From: Lepagella muris
GTDB lineage: Bacteria > Bacteroidota > Bacteroidia > Bacteroidales > Muribaculaceae
Assembly (NCBI RefSeq): GCF_004793975.1
Contig: NZ_SRYB01000029.1
Span: 1-64,000 of the forward strand
Direction: 5' to 3'
Length of the DNA: 64,000 bases
The notes below the pieces were generated by a model. The model was not told where the DNA came from and did not search any database. It saw nothing but the letters and a program-made list of their open reading frames with translations. The translations under genes and the position numbers were made by a program. Shown piece by piece: positions 53,040 through 62,202 of this stretch. Position 1 is the first letter of the stretch, and every line of letters starts with the position of its first letter.

Positions 53040-53768
53040 TCACTTGTTTGACGTAAGATAGCTCTCCACGCCTGCAATGTCCTTGCGGTTGTCTACGCTG
53101 AGACTCTTGCAATGGCAGTTGTAGTAGTAGATGGGCACTCCGTTCTCGATGAAGCGGAATGAGTCGTTCTCCTCGATCTTCTCGATCGGTCCGCGTGGGG
53201 TGTTGTGATAAAATTCGAGAGCCTTGCGGTTGAATGCACCGACGCCCACGAATTTATGGTAGACGTAATCCATGTTCCCTTTGGGATATGGTATCGGGCT
53301 GCGGGAGATGAAGAGACAGCGGTCGTTGGCGTCGGTCACGATCTTCAGGTTGGTGGCATCGACCACCTCCACCGGATTGGAGAAATCGGTCATGAGGTTC
53401 GACACGTAGAGCGCACCCTCTTCTATAGAGGAGGGGATACACTGTATTATTGCCTCACGGGTGAGAAGCGGTTCGTCGCCGTTCACCATAACGTAGAGGT
53501 CTGCCTCCACTTTGTGCGACACTTCCCAAAGACGCTCTGTGGCTGTGTCATGGTCGGAGGAGGTCATGATGACTTTCCCACCGAAAGCCTCCACTGTGTC
53601 CTTGATTTTATCGCTGTCGGTGGCGACATATACCTCTGAAAACTCAGTCACCTCCATGCAATGTTCCCAAACCCACTGGATCATGGGTTTGCCAAGTATT
53701 TTGGCAAGCGGTTTCTCAAAGAACCGTGTAGATTCGGCACGCGCCGGAATCACGCAGATAATATTCAT
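53040..53768 (-). CDS. kdsB: 3-deoxy-manno-octulosonate cytidylyltransferase
   Basis: About 242 aa from ATG 53768 (MNIICVIPARAESTRFFEKPL). Activates Kdo as CMP-Kdo. The Rossmann-like nucleotidyltransferase motifs IPARAESTRF, GKPMIQWVWE, VYVATDSDKI and MVNGDEPLL (metal-binding Asp), and the C-terminal VDNRKDIAGVE are present. Placed between the lipid A acyltransferase and the GT9 gene, it supplies the donor used by the WaaA enzyme encoded upstream in the same operon. Confidence 0.95.
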   Translation of the reverse strand: MNIICVIPARAESTRFFEKPLAKILGKPMIQWVWEHCMEVTEFSEVYVATDSDKIKDTVEAFGGKVIMTSSDHDTATERLWEVSHKVEADLYVMVNGDEPLLTREAIIQCIPSSIEEGALYVSNLMTDFSNPVEVVDATNLKIVTDANDRCLFISRSPIPYPKGNMDYVYHKFVGVGAFNRKALEFYHNTPRGPIEKIEENDSFRFIENGVPIYYYNCHCKSLSVDNRKDIAGVESYLTSNK

Positions 53769-53803
53769 TTCGTATATAGGTTTTATTGAATGTAATATTA
53801 ATT

Positions 53804-54706
53804 TCAGATGTCCTGACATTTCTCAGGACGCGGGTACTTCCATCGTTTGTGCGACCATAGCCATAGCGCGGGATCTCGCCTTATGGTCATTTCGAGCAGA
53901 TTGAGATATTCTCTCATGACTGGGAAGGGGGAATCCGATCTCTCCGGCAATGTGATCTCATGATAGTGGATGGAATAATGTCCTCGTGAGGTCTTGGAGA
54001 TGTCGGCATATACGAATCGGGCATTGGTGTGCCGTCCGATCTGTTCGGGACCGACCACTACAGGGGTGTCCTGATGCAGGAACGTCGCCCAATGGTTTAG
54101 ATTGCGGTTGTTGGGTCGTTGGTCGGCGAGAAAGCCTACGATCCATGCCCCTTCGCGGTTCCAACGGAAAATGGTCTTGATGGCATCATCCTGCGGAATC
54201 TGGGTCACGTTGTCCCAACGGTCGCGGAGGTTATGGATTATTTCGCCCCATTGCTTGTCGTGCATAGGGCGGTAGATCTCTCCGAATGGCGTGCGGACAC
54301 TCACCGACATCGTGAGCTGCGGCACCCATTCCCAATTCCCGATATGCCCTAACAGGAGCACTACGGGAGTGCCTGACGAGAGAATATCGTTTACCACTTC
54401 CGGATTCTCGATACGCATACGCCGGGCAAGCTCCTTGTCGGAGATATGGCGCAGCTTGATTGTCTCCACGATGTTGTCGCAGAGATGATGATAGAACCGG
54501 TCAGTGATCTGCCGTATCTCCTCCTCATTTTTCTCCGGGAACGAGTTGATGAGATTCTGGCGTATCACCTTCTTGCGGTATCCGACTATGCGGTGCATCA
54601 CAAATCTGACCGGAGCCACGAGGGCATATAATGCCGGCAACGGCAGTGATGCCAATAGCGACAGCCCCTTGTCGGCAAGTTTATATTTGAAAGAGAGTGA
54701 ACTCAC
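53804..54706 (-). CDS. LpxL/HtrB-type lipid A acyltransferase
   Basis: 300 aa. N-terminal hydrophobic helix (LSLLASLPLPALYALVAPV) and the acyltransferase catalytic motif in the H-x4-E form, GHIGNWEW, then EIYRPMHDKQW, FLADQRPNNRN with the acyl-binding region, and WSHKRWKYPRPEK at the end. It adds a secondary acyl chain to lipid A on the inner membrane. It overlaps the waaA stop by 4 nt and lies 36 nt before kdsB. The exact acyl position is not readable from sequence. Confidence 0.9.
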   Translation of the reverse strand: MSSLSFKYKLADKGLSLLASLPLPALYALVAPVRFVMHRIVGYRKKVIRQNLINSFPEKNEEEIRQITDRFYHHLCDNIVETIKLRHISDKELARRMRIENPEVVNDILSSGTPVVLLLGHIGNWEWVPQLTMSVSVRTPFGEIYRPMHDKQWGEIIHNLRDRWDNVTQIPQDDAIKTIFRWNREGAWIVGFLADQRPNNRNLNHWATFLHQDTPVVVGPEQIGRHTNARFVYADISKTSRGHYSIHYHEITLPERSDSPFPVMREYLNLLEMTIRRDPALWLWSHKRWKYPRPEKCQDI

Positions 54707-56001
54707 TTTTCTATCATTTTGGTTATTATATTCAGAGCGTGATCGGCTCCCCCCTGATTATGTGAGCAGAGGTCTTCCGATTCCCTTTTTATCTTTTTCA
54801 TATCTACGTTTCCGGAGATGATCCTATCCCACCATGCGCAGATGGATGAGGAATCATCCACGATTGTGCCTATCCCGCGCGTCTGCATGACCGACGTGAT
54901 GTATTTCCTTCCGGTCTTTGGTCCGAATGCTACCGGTATGCCGTAGACAAGCGGCTCTATGACGCTGTGCAGCAGGGGAGTGAACCCGCCGCCTACGTAG
55001 GCGGCATTGCCATAGCGGTAGATTTTGGCGAGAGCCCCGATGAAGTCTACTACCAGACATTGTATATTGTCCCAATTCTTTATTTGCTTGCTTTCGGAGT
55101 ATAGCACCGTCTTGCGTGGCATTGTCCCGATGATTCGGTGCATCCCTTTTGGGGAGATCTCGTGAGGCACGATGATTATTTTCGTGTCGGGATATTTCTC
55201 TGCGATTGATGCGATCAGGTCGAGATCCTTGTCAAGATGCAGGCTTCCTGCCACGAGCACACGTGCCGCATTCCGGCAGAAGGCATTGAGTGTGGTCTTG
55301 TCGTAGGGTTCTTCACGCTTTGAGATGGCATTATCGAAAAGGGGGTCGGGCACGAGGTCCGCATTTGAATGTCCGGTGGATTGCAGATATTTCAGTGATG
55401 TCTCATCATGCACCGTGATCTGGTTGAACTTCTTCACCATGGAATCCCTGAATTTCGAGCGGATGAATCCATGGTATTTCGGACGGAACAGTCCGGAATA
55501 GAGAAGGGTGGGTATGTTGTGCCTACGTAGCGACTCCAGAAAGTTGGGCCAGAATTCCGACACCATGAATATTGCGATGTCAGGTCTTACTTTCTCTATG
55601 AAGCTGTCGGCATTCTTACGGGTGTCGAGTGGGAGTGGGAGGATCACGTCGGGGGTTGACGGTGTGCCTTCTCTCCCTTTCAGCGCATCGATTGCTGTGG
55701 CGGAGAAGAAGGTGAATACGATATGGTATGTCCCCTCCAGCTTCAGACGGGCGATGATCGGGCGTGCAATCTGGTATTCACCGAGCGAACTGGCATGAAA
55801 CCAGATTGTCTTCTGCGAGGGTAACGCGCATTTTGACGAGGCAAGTTTTGATTGCCACGTCGACTGAAGCCGGATAAAACGATCAAGTTTTGTCTGAGAA
55901 TGTTGCTGCGCTGATATTTTCTTTACAATTGCACGACAATGTCTTATTGTATTGAAAATTCCCTTTACCGACCAACTGTATATGGTGTATGCTAACTGCA
56001 T
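54703..56001 (-). CDS. waaA: 3-deoxy-D-manno-octulosonic acid transferase
   Basis: 432 aa. Transfers Kdo from CMP-Kdo to lipid A precursor (GT30). Motifs: IWFHASSLGEYQIARPII near the N-terminus, the conserved FTFFSATAIDAL, and VSEFWPNFLESLRRHNI. The C-terminal CMP-binding half reads AGSLHLDKDLDLI, IIVPHEISPKGMHRI and AAYVGGGFTPLLHSVIEPLVYGIPVAFGP. It is the first gene of a leftward operon of eight genes (waaA to the GT2 gene) with a good promoter about 95 nt upstream. Confidence 0.94.
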   Translation of the reverse strand: MQLAYTIYSWSVKGIFNTIRHCRAIVKKISAQQHSQTKLDRFIRLQSTWQSKLASSKCALPSQKTIWFHASSLGEYQIARPIIARLKLEGTYHIVFTFFSATAIDALKGREGTPSTPDVILPLPLDTRKNADSFIEKVRPDIAIFMVSEFWPNFLESLRRHNIPTLLYSGLFRPKYHGFIRSKFRDSMVKKFNQITVHDETSLKYLQSTGHSNADLVPDPLFDNAISKREEPYDKTTLNAFCRNAARVLVAGSLHLDKDLDLIASIAEKYPDTKIIIVPHEISPKGMHRIIGTMPRKTVLYSESKQIKNWDNIQCLVVDFIGALAKIYRYGNAAYVGGGFTPLLHSVIEPLVYGIPVAFGPKTGRKYITSVMQTRGIGTIVDDSSSICAWWDRIISGNVDMKKIKRESEDLCSHNQGGADHALNIITKMIEK

Positions 56002-56095
56002 CGAATGTTGTGATGTTATGTTCCACGCTCCGTTTGAAAAATTAAGTCTGCGGGTTGAGATGTTCAGACAAGTTCAGCAGGAGCATATCCACATG

Positions 56096-56127
56096 CAAAG
56101 TTAACCAAATTAATCCATTTCTGCAAC
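56096..56127 (-). promoter_or_regulatory. Promoter of the waaA operon
   Basis: On the minus strand GTTG (56127-56124), a 20-nt spacer and TAACTTTG (56103-56096), a full -7 match with one mismatch at -33. It lies about 95 nt before the waaA start and is the only credible promoter for the eight-gene LOS operon. Confidence 0.6.
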
Positions 56128-56154
56128 AAAAGAGGAGATAGGGCAGGGAATTGC

Positions 56155-56190
56155 CTGAAAAAAGAAGCCGCCGGTTATTATTCCGGCGGC
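56155..56190 (-). terminator. Terminator of the leftward ECF sigma gene
   Basis: GCCGCCGG (56167-56174) pairs perfectly with CCGGCGGC (56183-56190). Read on the minus strand the stem runs into TTCTTTTTTC. Confidence 0.8.
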
Positions 56191-56326
56191 GATTGTATAC
56201 TGAATCTTGGGTTGTTTGAGTATTTCTTAGCAGATTTTATATCATGCCGGTGATGTTTTTGGGGTGTCTTGATGGCAGTACAAAACCTAATCCTTTGCAA
56301 GATACCGGCACGTGGTTCTCCCGTTA

Positions 56327-56833
56327 TTATCTGTAGTCTTTAAGAAGAGCTTGCAGACGTTTGCGTGCAAAGAAGATACGGCTTTTTACAGTGCCGAGAG
56401 GGAGTCCCATCTTGTCGGCTATCTCATTATATTTATAGCCGGCGATATACATTGAGAACGGTACGCGATACTCATCCGTGAAGTTCTTTATGGCTTCGGA
56501 AATCTCCTTGGCTGCGAAACTTCCTTCCGGAGTGGAAAGACCTGACTCCTGGGAGAGGTTGAGATGATAAAGGTCTTCAGTAGTGTCGACCACTGTCGCG
56601 CTTCTTACCTGGCGGCGGTAATTGTTGATGAATATGTTGCGCATGATGGTGAAAACCCATCCCTTGAAGTTTACGTTGTCAACATATTTAGATTCGTTGT
56701 CAAGAACCTTGAGAGTTGTGTCCTGCACGAGGTCCTGAGCTGTTTCTCTGCTGGTTGTCAGCTGGTAGGCGAAATTAAGAAGATTGCCTTGCAATCCGAG
56801 AAGCCTTTCTTTGAATGATCCTGAATCTGCCAT
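56327..56833 (-). CDS. ECF-family RNA polymerase sigma factor, paralogue 1
   Basis: 168 aa. Region 2 reads AQDLVQDTTLKVL and FKGWVFTIMRNIFINNYRR (core binding and -10 recognition). Region 4 reads YRVPFSMYIAGYKYNEIADKMGLPLGTVKSRIFFARKRLQALL (helix-turn-helix). It is the same length as, and colinear with, the sigma factor at 62281-62787. No anti-sigma gene is adjacent. Its mRNA starts with a tight hairpin at 56859-56874 just before the start codon and ends in a strong terminator, so it is a one-gene unit. Target promoters are unknown. Confidence 0.93.
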   Translation of the reverse strand: MADSGSFKERLLGLQGNLLNFAYQLTTSRETAQDLVQDTTLKVLDNESKYVDNVNFKGWVFTIMRNIFINNYRRQVRSATVVDTTEDLYHLNLSQESGLSTPEGSFAAKEISEAIKNFTDEYRVPFSMYIAGYKYNEIADKMGLPLGTVKSRIFFARKRLQALLKDYR

Positions 56834-56858
56834 CGTCGTATAGTTTTAAGTGGTGGTC

Positions 56859-56874
56859 AGCGCCGTGAGGCGCT
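56859..56874 (-). promoter_or_regulatory. Leader hairpin 25 nt before the sigma-gene start
   Basis: AGCGCC (56859-56864) pairs perfectly with GGCGCT (56869-56874) around a 4-nt loop. It may modulate translation of the sigma factor. Confidence 0.5.
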
Positions 56875-57227
56875 ATTGTTTTATGATTTTGATAGTATAA
56901 CACGGGAAATGAAAAAAAGGATAAGATAAAAGTGTTAAATTTTTTTGCGGATTTTGTTAAAAATGTGGTTGCGCTTTTGCGTATTTTTACAAGAGCCTTG
57001 AAATATGTGGTAGATTGCTATTGGATGAGTTGATCTGAGTGCGTTGAAGGATGGAAGTATGTGGATTTTGTATCGTTTTTTTGAAAATTCTATTTTAACA
57101 TTCTTGCTATGGAAAATAATGCCTTTTTTATGGCAAATGTGAAATCTATCATGATTAAAGAGGGAGAAAAAGACGTTAAAATTATAAAAATAGTGGCTAT
57201 GATTGTGCATGAATGATATATTATCAT

Positions 57228-57235
57228 TAATTTTG
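57228..57235 (+). promoter_or_regulatory. -7 element of the FtsB-like gene
   Basis: TAATTTTG, a full TAnnTTTG match, 43 nt before the start codon. The -33 box is poor. Confidence 0.4.
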
Positions 57236-57277
57236 CGGAGTTTGATGAAAAAGTGATTCAACCCGAAAACTTCATAA

Positions 57278-57586
57278 ATGGTGAAAAAGAAAATAAAAAG
57301 AGCAAATTTTTGGTTTCGCCGTCGTTCGCATATCCCATTGGCGGTGATATGCACGTTGATCGTGATGATGTTGCTTTTGAATGACGACACGTCGCTTACT
57401 CTTAATATGGAGTATGACCGAGAGATAAATGCCCTTACGGCAGAGATTGAGAGTTGTCGTGATTCAGCTGCCTACTATCGTATGCAACGTGAGGCATTGA
57501 TAAGGGGTGCCGATAAGCTTGAGCACATCGCCCGGGAGAAATTCCACATGCAGCGTCCAACGGAAGACGTGTTTATCCTGAAGTGA
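57278..57586 (+). CDS. FtsB/DivIC-type septum formation initiator
   Basis: 102 aa. A basic N-terminus, one membrane span (IPLAVICTLIVMMLLLN), then a coiled coil (LNMEYDREINALTAEIESCRDSAAYYRMQREALI) and a short C-terminal domain with LEHIAREKFHMQRPTEDVF. This is the standard FtsB/DivIC layout. It takes part in the FtsQLB complex that activates septal wall synthesis. It is 35 nt from the next gene. Confidence 0.9.
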   Translation: MVKKKIKRANFWFRRRSHIPLAVICTLIVMMLLLNDDTSLTLNMEYDREINALTAEIESCRDSAAYYRMQREALIRGADKLEHIAREKFHMQRPTEDVFILK

Positions 57587-57621
57587 TACGGTCGATACAC
57601 TTTTATAAAAAGACTTAAGAA

Positions 57622-58092
57622 ATGACATTAAGACAAAATTCCGGTAAAGAAAATCCCGGAAGACGGGATTCCGGACACGGAGCAACGGGTAGACGCGGGA
57701 AGTGGGTTGAGTATGCAGCCTCTTTCGGTCTTCTGATGATATGTGCATCGCTTGTGGCGCCATTCATCAATGCGTCAGACCTGGAGCTTCTGAAAGTGTT
57801 CAAATGGGTATACAGTGCCGGCGCACTGATGTTCGTGGGGGCACGCGTGTACGGTGCTGTCGGCAAGTCCGGATCTCCACGCATGAGGCGACTGAGGCGT
57901 ATGGAGTTCTGGGCAGGTGTGGCATTCATGGTCGGGGCTGCGTTCTGGTTTTATCAGGAGGGGCATCTTGGAAAATATGCCGGCATACTCGCCGTCATGC
58001 GTGACACGATAATGTTTACTCTCGCCGGCGCTTTGATACAGATAATATCCTCATGGATGATTATGTCGCAATCTAAAAAAGAACAGCAGTAG
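57622..58092 (+). CDS. Conserved four-span membrane protein, function unknown
   Basis: 156 aa. A polar, Gly/Arg-rich N-terminus of about 30 residues, then four hydrophobic segments (WVEYAASFGLLMICASLVA, VFKWVYSAGALMFVGARVYG, FWAGVAFMVGAAFWFY, TIMFTLAGALIQIISSWMI) and a basic Arg-rich loop (SPRMRRLRRME) after the second. I do not recognise a named family. It lies between the FtsB-like gene and coaX, 35 and 7 nt away, so it is probably co-transcribed with both. Confidence 0.8.
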   Translation: MTLRQNSGKENPGRRDSGHGATGRRGKWVEYAASFGLLMICASLVAPFINASDLELLKVFKWVYSAGALMFVGARVYGAVGKSGSPRMRRLRRMEFWAGVAFMVGAAFWFYQEGHLGKYAGILAVMRDTIMFTLAGALIQIISSWMIMSQSKKEQQ

Positions 58093-58099
58093 GATTGAG

Positions 58100-58879
58100 A
58101 TGGGAAATAAAGAGGGAAAGCGGATTCTGACCATCGACCAGGGTAACACTTCTGTCAAGGCGGTGCTTTGGGAGAATGGCGTGCCTATGGATTGGCTTAG
58201 GATATATTCGCTCAATATAGAGGAGTTGCTGCCGTTGCTGTCTGCGGGTGAGCTTCACGGATGCGCTTATTGCAGCGTGTGCCACACTGACGCAAAATTT
58301 CTTGAGACACTTCGTCGGCTTGTCGACGGCAGACTGTTGATGCTCACTCCGAATGTCGATCTCCCGGTAAGGGTGGAGTATGCCACTCGTGGCTCATTGG
58401 GCAATGATCGGGTAGCGGCTGCCTTGGGAGCTTCGGTTCTCATCCCCGGGGAGGCGGCTCTCGTAGTGGATGCCGGCACGGCGGTCACGATCGATCTGGT
58501 TGACTGTGAAGGTAATTTCCTTGGCGGTAATATCGCGCCGGGAATGAGATTGCGTTTCAAGAGCCTGAGTTATGAGACGAGTCAGCTCCCGATGGTAGAT
58601 GAGAACGGGGATATGCCTGAGTTCGGATGCGACACGATGTCGGCTATAAGATGCGGAGTGGTGGGCGGAATGGTGAGCGAGATTGCCGATGCCTTCCGCC
58701 GTGCGTCAGAACTATATGGATGCTCGCGGATAGTGATTACGGGCAGCGATGGAAATGTGCTCGCTCCTCTCCTGGAAAAGAGAGGGTTGCCGGTGCTGAT
58801 GGATCCTGATCTCGTTGGAAGAGGGCTATTGTCGTTCTATGAATATAACGTTTCGGGAGTAAGTGCCCGCCGGAACTGA
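58100..58879 (+). CDS. coaX: Type III pantothenate kinase
   Basis: 259 aa. First step of coenzyme A synthesis. Phosphate motif I TIDQGNTSVKAVLW, motif II GNDRVAAALGA, DAGTAVTIDLVD with the catalytic Asp, and GGNIAPGMRLRFKSLSYETSQLP are all present. Length is normal. It stands 7 nt after the membrane-protein gene and 76 nt before the outer-membrane barrel gene. No type I or II PanK is seen in the window. Confidence 0.96.
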   Translation: MGNKEGKRILTIDQGNTSVKAVLWENGVPMDWLRIYSLNIEELLPLLSAGELHGCAYCSVCHTDAKFLETLRRLVDGRLLMLTPNVDLPVRVEYATRGSLGNDRVAAALGASVLIPGEAALVVDAGTAVTIDLVDCEGNFLGGNIAPGMRLRFKSLSYETSQLPMVDENGDMPEFGCDTMSAIRCGVVGGMVSEIADAFRRASELYGCSRIVITGSDGNVLAPLLEKRGLPVLMDPDLVGRGLLSFYEYNVSGVSARRN

Positions 58880-58955
58880 CTCATGGATTTTTTTGTGACA
58901 ACTTCGTAAATAGTGCGTAAGATTAAAAATAAAACAAAACAGGAATAAAAAGACT

Positions 58956-60218
58956 GTGATGAACAAGATAAAACTTTTGATATTGACGGTGCTGGTATCT
59001 GCCGGAGTTGCAGTGGCACAGAACGTCACAACTCCTTATTCAATGTATGGCTACGGCATATTGGGCGACAGGGCCACGTCTATGCAACGCCAGATGGGGT
59101 CGGTGGGATATGCGATGAACTCCGGACGCCAGATCAACGTGATGAACCCCGCTTCGTATGCTTCGATCGATTCGCTCACCTTCCTGTTTGATATAGGCGC
59201 AGACCTCTCAGTGCTCTGGCAGAAAGAGGGGGAGTTGAAGCAGCGCACCACCGGAGGCGGTCTTGATTACGTGACTATGCAGTTCCCGATATGTAAGTTC
59301 ATGGGCGGTTCGATAGGTATGTTGCCATATTCTTCCGTAGGGTATGCATTTGGTAAGTCGATTGATCACGGTGCCATGGAGAATCAGGGTAACGGCGGTA
59401 TCAATCAGGCTTATATCGGATTGGCGGGTAAGTATGCCGGATTCTCTCTCGGCGTGAACTTTGCCTATAGTTTCGGAAATATCATAAACGACGTCTATTC
59501 CACGCCTAATTCTGCGGGTCAGTCATTGTTTGAACACGTGATGGAGATCCGCGACTGGGATGTGAATCTTGGTCTGCAATACACTGCACGCCTGTCGCGC
59601 ACCGAGCGTATCACTGCCGGAGTGACCTTCTCCCCCAAGAAATCCCTGCATGGCAACACTTGGGCGACTACTCAGGAGCTAAAACATGAAAGCGTGCCTG
59701 ATACCGTCGCAAGCATGAAGATTTCCGGAAATTACTACACCCCTATGTCGATCGGTGCGGGTATTGCCTACAAGCATGAGCGTAACTCCAGATGGATGTT
59801 GGAGGCAGACTTCACTTTCCAGCAATGGTCAAAGGCGAAATATTCCGCAATGTATGAAAATGCTGACCCAGACAACATGGTTTTCCAAGGCATGGATTTC
59901 AACAATCGCACCAAGTTTGCATTGGGTGGTGAGTTCGTGCCGAAGATAAGGGGCAACTATGTGCAGCGCATATCCTATCGTGCCGGAGCATATTATAATA
60001 ACGACTATCTCAAGATTCGAGGGAATCGTGTGAGGGAGTATGGTGTGACTGCCGGTTTCGGTTTGAACACCCCCGAAGGTAAGACTATGATTAACCTCGG
60101 CATTGAGTGGAAGCATCGTCAGGCACATCCCAACCCGTTGCTGACTGAGAACTATCTCAATATCACGTTGGGCGTCAACATCAATGAGGTGTGGTTCTTC
60201 AAACGCCCGATCAAATGA
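58956..60218 (+). CDS. Outer-membrane beta-barrel protein (PorV/FadL-like)
   Basis: 420 aa with signal peptide (KIKLLILTVLVSAGVAVAQ). The body alternates amphipathic strands (YVTMQFPICKFMGGSIGML, LTYSFGNIINDVYS, DVNLGLQYTARLSRTERI), with NPASYASIDSLTF near the N-terminus as in Bacteroidetes barrels of the FadL/PorV type. It ends with a strand in GVNINEVWFFKRPIK. The substrate is unknown. Its position beside lptC suggests a role in envelope biogenesis, which is inference. Confidence 0.78.
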   Translation: MMNKIKLLILTVLVSAGVAVAQNVTTPYSMYGYGILGDRATSMQRQMGSVGYAMNSGRQINVMNPASYASIDSLTFLFDIGADLSVLWQKEGELKQRTTGGGLDYVTMQFPICKFMGGSIGMLPYSSVGYAFGKSIDHGAMENQGNGGINQAYIGLAGKYAGFSLGVNFAYSFGNIINDVYSTPNSAGQSLFEHVMEIRDWDVNLGLQYTARLSRTERITAGVTFSPKKSLHGNTWATTQELKHESVPDTVASMKISGNYYTPMSIGAGIAYKHERNSRWMLEADFTFQQWSKAKYSAMYENADPDNMVFQGMDFNNRTKFALGGEFVPKIRGNYVQRISYRAGAYYNNDYLKIRGNRVREYGVTAGFGLNTPEGKTMINLGIEWKHRQAHPNPLLTENYLNITLGVNINEVWFFKRPIK

Positions 60219-60267
60219 TGCGTCAGGATTGTTGATAAGACACATACGCACGCAAAACGACATCGGT

Positions 60268-60852
60268 ATGAGAGTGATGAGAAAGACGGGTCTATCAATG
60301 GCTGTTACTATGGCACTTGTCATAGCCGCGGGAAGCTGCACGCAGGAAACCAAGGTGGACATATCGCGTAGCTTGAATCCTGCCGGTATGCCGTCGATGG
60401 TGACTCACAACATATCGACATTGATTTCAGATTCGGGAGTGACTCAATATAAGATTGTGGCTCCTGTATGGTATGTATATGATGAGGTCGACACACCTTA
60501 CTGGCTTTTCCCGAAAGGATTGTATCTTCAGAAATATGATCCGAAATTCAATGTGGTGGCTACGGTGGCGGCTGATTCCGCAAGATTCTTCAAGATGCAA
60601 AAATTGTGGCGTCTTGAGGGTAACGTGGAGATGACAAAGGCCCCGAAAGACCTTTTCCTTTCCGAGCGGGTGTTCTGGGACCAGCGGCGCGCACGCCTCT
60701 ATTCCGACACCTTCATACATATCGAGAACGAGACCCATATATTGGAGGGCACCGGTTTTGAATCAAACGAACGTCTGACAAAATATCGTATTCTACATCC
60801 GTCCGGTATATTCCCGGTGGAGCGTGATAACCTGAAGCCGGATCCCAAATGA
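60268..60852 (+). CDS. lptC: LPS export ABC transporter periplasmic protein LptC
   Basis: About 194 aa from ATG 60268 (MRVMRKTGLSMAVTMALVIAAGSC), which gives a lipoprotein signal with lipobox AAGSC; an upstream in-frame start lies inside the barrel gene and is unlikely. The body is a beta-jellyroll: DSGVTQYKIVAPVWYVYDE, PDGLYL-type strands (LFPKGLYLQKYDP), VAADSARFFKMQKLWRLEGNVEM, SERVFWDQRRARLYSDT. LptC carries LPS or LOS from LptBFG to LptA. It is unusual in being a lipoprotein, though this is common in Bacteroidetes. Confidence 0.85.
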   Translation: MRVMRKTGLSMAVTMALVIAAGSCTQETKVDISRSLNPAGMPSMVTHNISTLISDSGVTQYKIVAPVWYVYDEVDTPYWLFPKGLYLQKYDPKFNVVATVAADSARFFKMQKLWRLEGNVEMTKAPKDLFLSERVFWDQRRARLYSDTFIHIENETHILEGTGFESNERLTKYRILHPSGIFPVERDNLKPDPK

Positions 60853-60901
60853 TGTTGGCATCCGAAGCATATACTAAGAACATATAACTATATAAGAGAT
60901 C

Positions 60902-62170
60902 ATGACAATTGCAACCGCCATAGTGGTGACGCTTATAGCGTTGCTGTTTTCGGCTCTATTCTCCGGAGCCGAAATCGCTTTCGTGCAGTCGAGCAAAGTA
61001 AGGATGGAGATAGATGCTGCCAGGGGGGGCATAGTCGACCGTATAATACATGGCTTTTCCCGCCACGAGGATATGTTTATATCCACGTTGCTTGTCGGCA
61101 ACAATATTGTCTTGGTAATATACGGTATCACTTTCTCGATTATAATAAATCCGTTTCTGGAGAGATGGCTGACGAATGAGGCATTGGTGCTGATGGCTAA
61201 CACGCTGTTGTCTACCGGAGTGGTGCTGTTTGCCGGGGAATTTATGCCGAAGACTGCCTTCCGCATAAACCCCAACTTCATGATACGCCTCTTTGCGATA
61301 CCGCTCTATCTGATCTACTGGACGCTTTATCCGGTGTCGTTGCTCGTGTCGGGGATATCCAGGGGACTGATGAGGATTTTCGGAGTGAAAACTGCTGATG
61401 AGGGGCAGGAACGTCTCACTATTGATGAGCTTGATGATTATCTTCAGAAGCAGATCAACACTACGCCGGGGAATCCTTCGGTGGAGAATGAAGTGAAGAT
61501 ATTCCGTAATGCCATAGATTTTAAGGACACTCAGATTTGTGAGTGCATGATTCCGCGTAATGAGATTGTGGCGGTGGAGTTTGATTCGGTTAGCCGTGAG
61601 GAACTTGTGAGGAAATTCATAGCCACCGGTCTTTCGAAGATTGTGGTGTATAAGGAGGATATTGACGACGTGATGGGCTACATCCATATCTCGGAGCTGC
61701 TTAACGTCAATGAGGATTGGAAGAAGCACCTGAAGCCCGTCATCTTCACTCCCGAAACGATGCTCGCAAATAAGATGATGCGGCGCATGCTCTCAGAGAA
61801 GAAGTCGATGGCTATTATAGTGGATGAATTTGGCGGCACTGCTGGTCTTGCCACTCTCGAAGACCTCGTGGAAGAGATATTCGGTGAGATTGAGGATGAG
61901 CATGACCGTAAGCGCACTCTCGCCAAAGAGGTGGAACCCGGTATATATGAATTTAGCGGAAGGGCTGAGATCGAGAATATAAATGAGGAATTCGGTCTTG
62001 ACCTAAAGGAGTCGGAGACGTATCACACGCTTGGCGGATATATCCTTGAGAATCTCGGAGCGTTGCCGCGACAGGGTGATTCTTTCGAACTCGGACAGTT
62101 GCGATTCACCATTATACGTATGGCTACGACAAGGATAGAGCTTGTTCGTGTAGAGAAATATGAAAAATAA
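60902..62170 (+). CDS. CorC/HlyC-family membrane protein (DUF21-CBS-CorC)
   Basis: 422 aa. The DUF21 membrane domain comes first (IATAIVVTLIALLFSALFSGAEIAFVQSSKVRME, VLVGNNIVLVIYGITF-like segments, LLSTGVVLFAGEFMPKTAF). Two CBS domains follow near residues 210-330 (CECMIPRNEIVAVEFDSV, KKSMAIIVDEFGGTAGLATLEDLVEEIFGEIEDE). A CorC_HlyC domain closes the protein (PGIYEFSGRAEIENINEEF). It may move magnesium or other ions, or assist gliding-type assembly, as the GldE relative does. Function in this organism is not fixed. Confidence 0.9.
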   Translation: MTIATAIVVTLIALLFSALFSGAEIAFVQSSKVRMEIDAARGGIVDRIIHGFSRHEDMFISTLLVGNNIVLVIYGITFSIIINPFLERWLTNEALVLMANTLLSTGVVLFAGEFMPKTAFRINPNFMIRLFAIPLYLIYWTLYPVSLLVSGISRGLMRIFGVKTADEGQERLTIDELDDYLQKQINTTPGNPSVENEVKIFRNAIDFKDTQICECMIPRNEIVAVEFDSVSREELVRKFIATGLSKIVVYKEDIDDVMGYIHISELLNVNEDWKKHLKPVIFTPETMLANKMMRRMLSEKKSMAIIVDEFGGTAGLATLEDLVEEIFGEIEDEHDRKRTLAKEVEPGIYEFSGRAEIENINEEFGLDLKESETYHTLGGYILENLGALPRQGDSFELGQLRFTIIRMATTRIELVRVEKYEK

Positions 62171-62202
62171 TTGGTCTTACAGAAAAAATAGTTAAAATTT
62201 AT

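Larger units (their letters stand above)
56002..56326. other. Intergenic region between waaA and an ECF sigma gene
   Basis: It holds the waaA promoter and the sigma-gene terminator listed separately. No further gene is visible. Confidence 0.6.
56834..57277. other. 444-nt divergent intergenic region
   Basis: Strongly AT-rich and without a credible gene: an open frame on the minus strand here is phenylalanine-, lysine- and isoleucine-rich and overlaps the 5' end of the FtsB-like gene. It contains the sigma-gene leader hairpin and a -7 box for the FtsB-like gene. Confidence 0.65.

Noticed and set aside
56935..57390. 151-codon open frame on the minus strand upstream of the FtsB-like gene
   Set aside because: Composition is that of AT-rich intergenic DNA (Phe, Lys, Ile, Asn) and it overlaps the FtsB-like gene and its -7 box.
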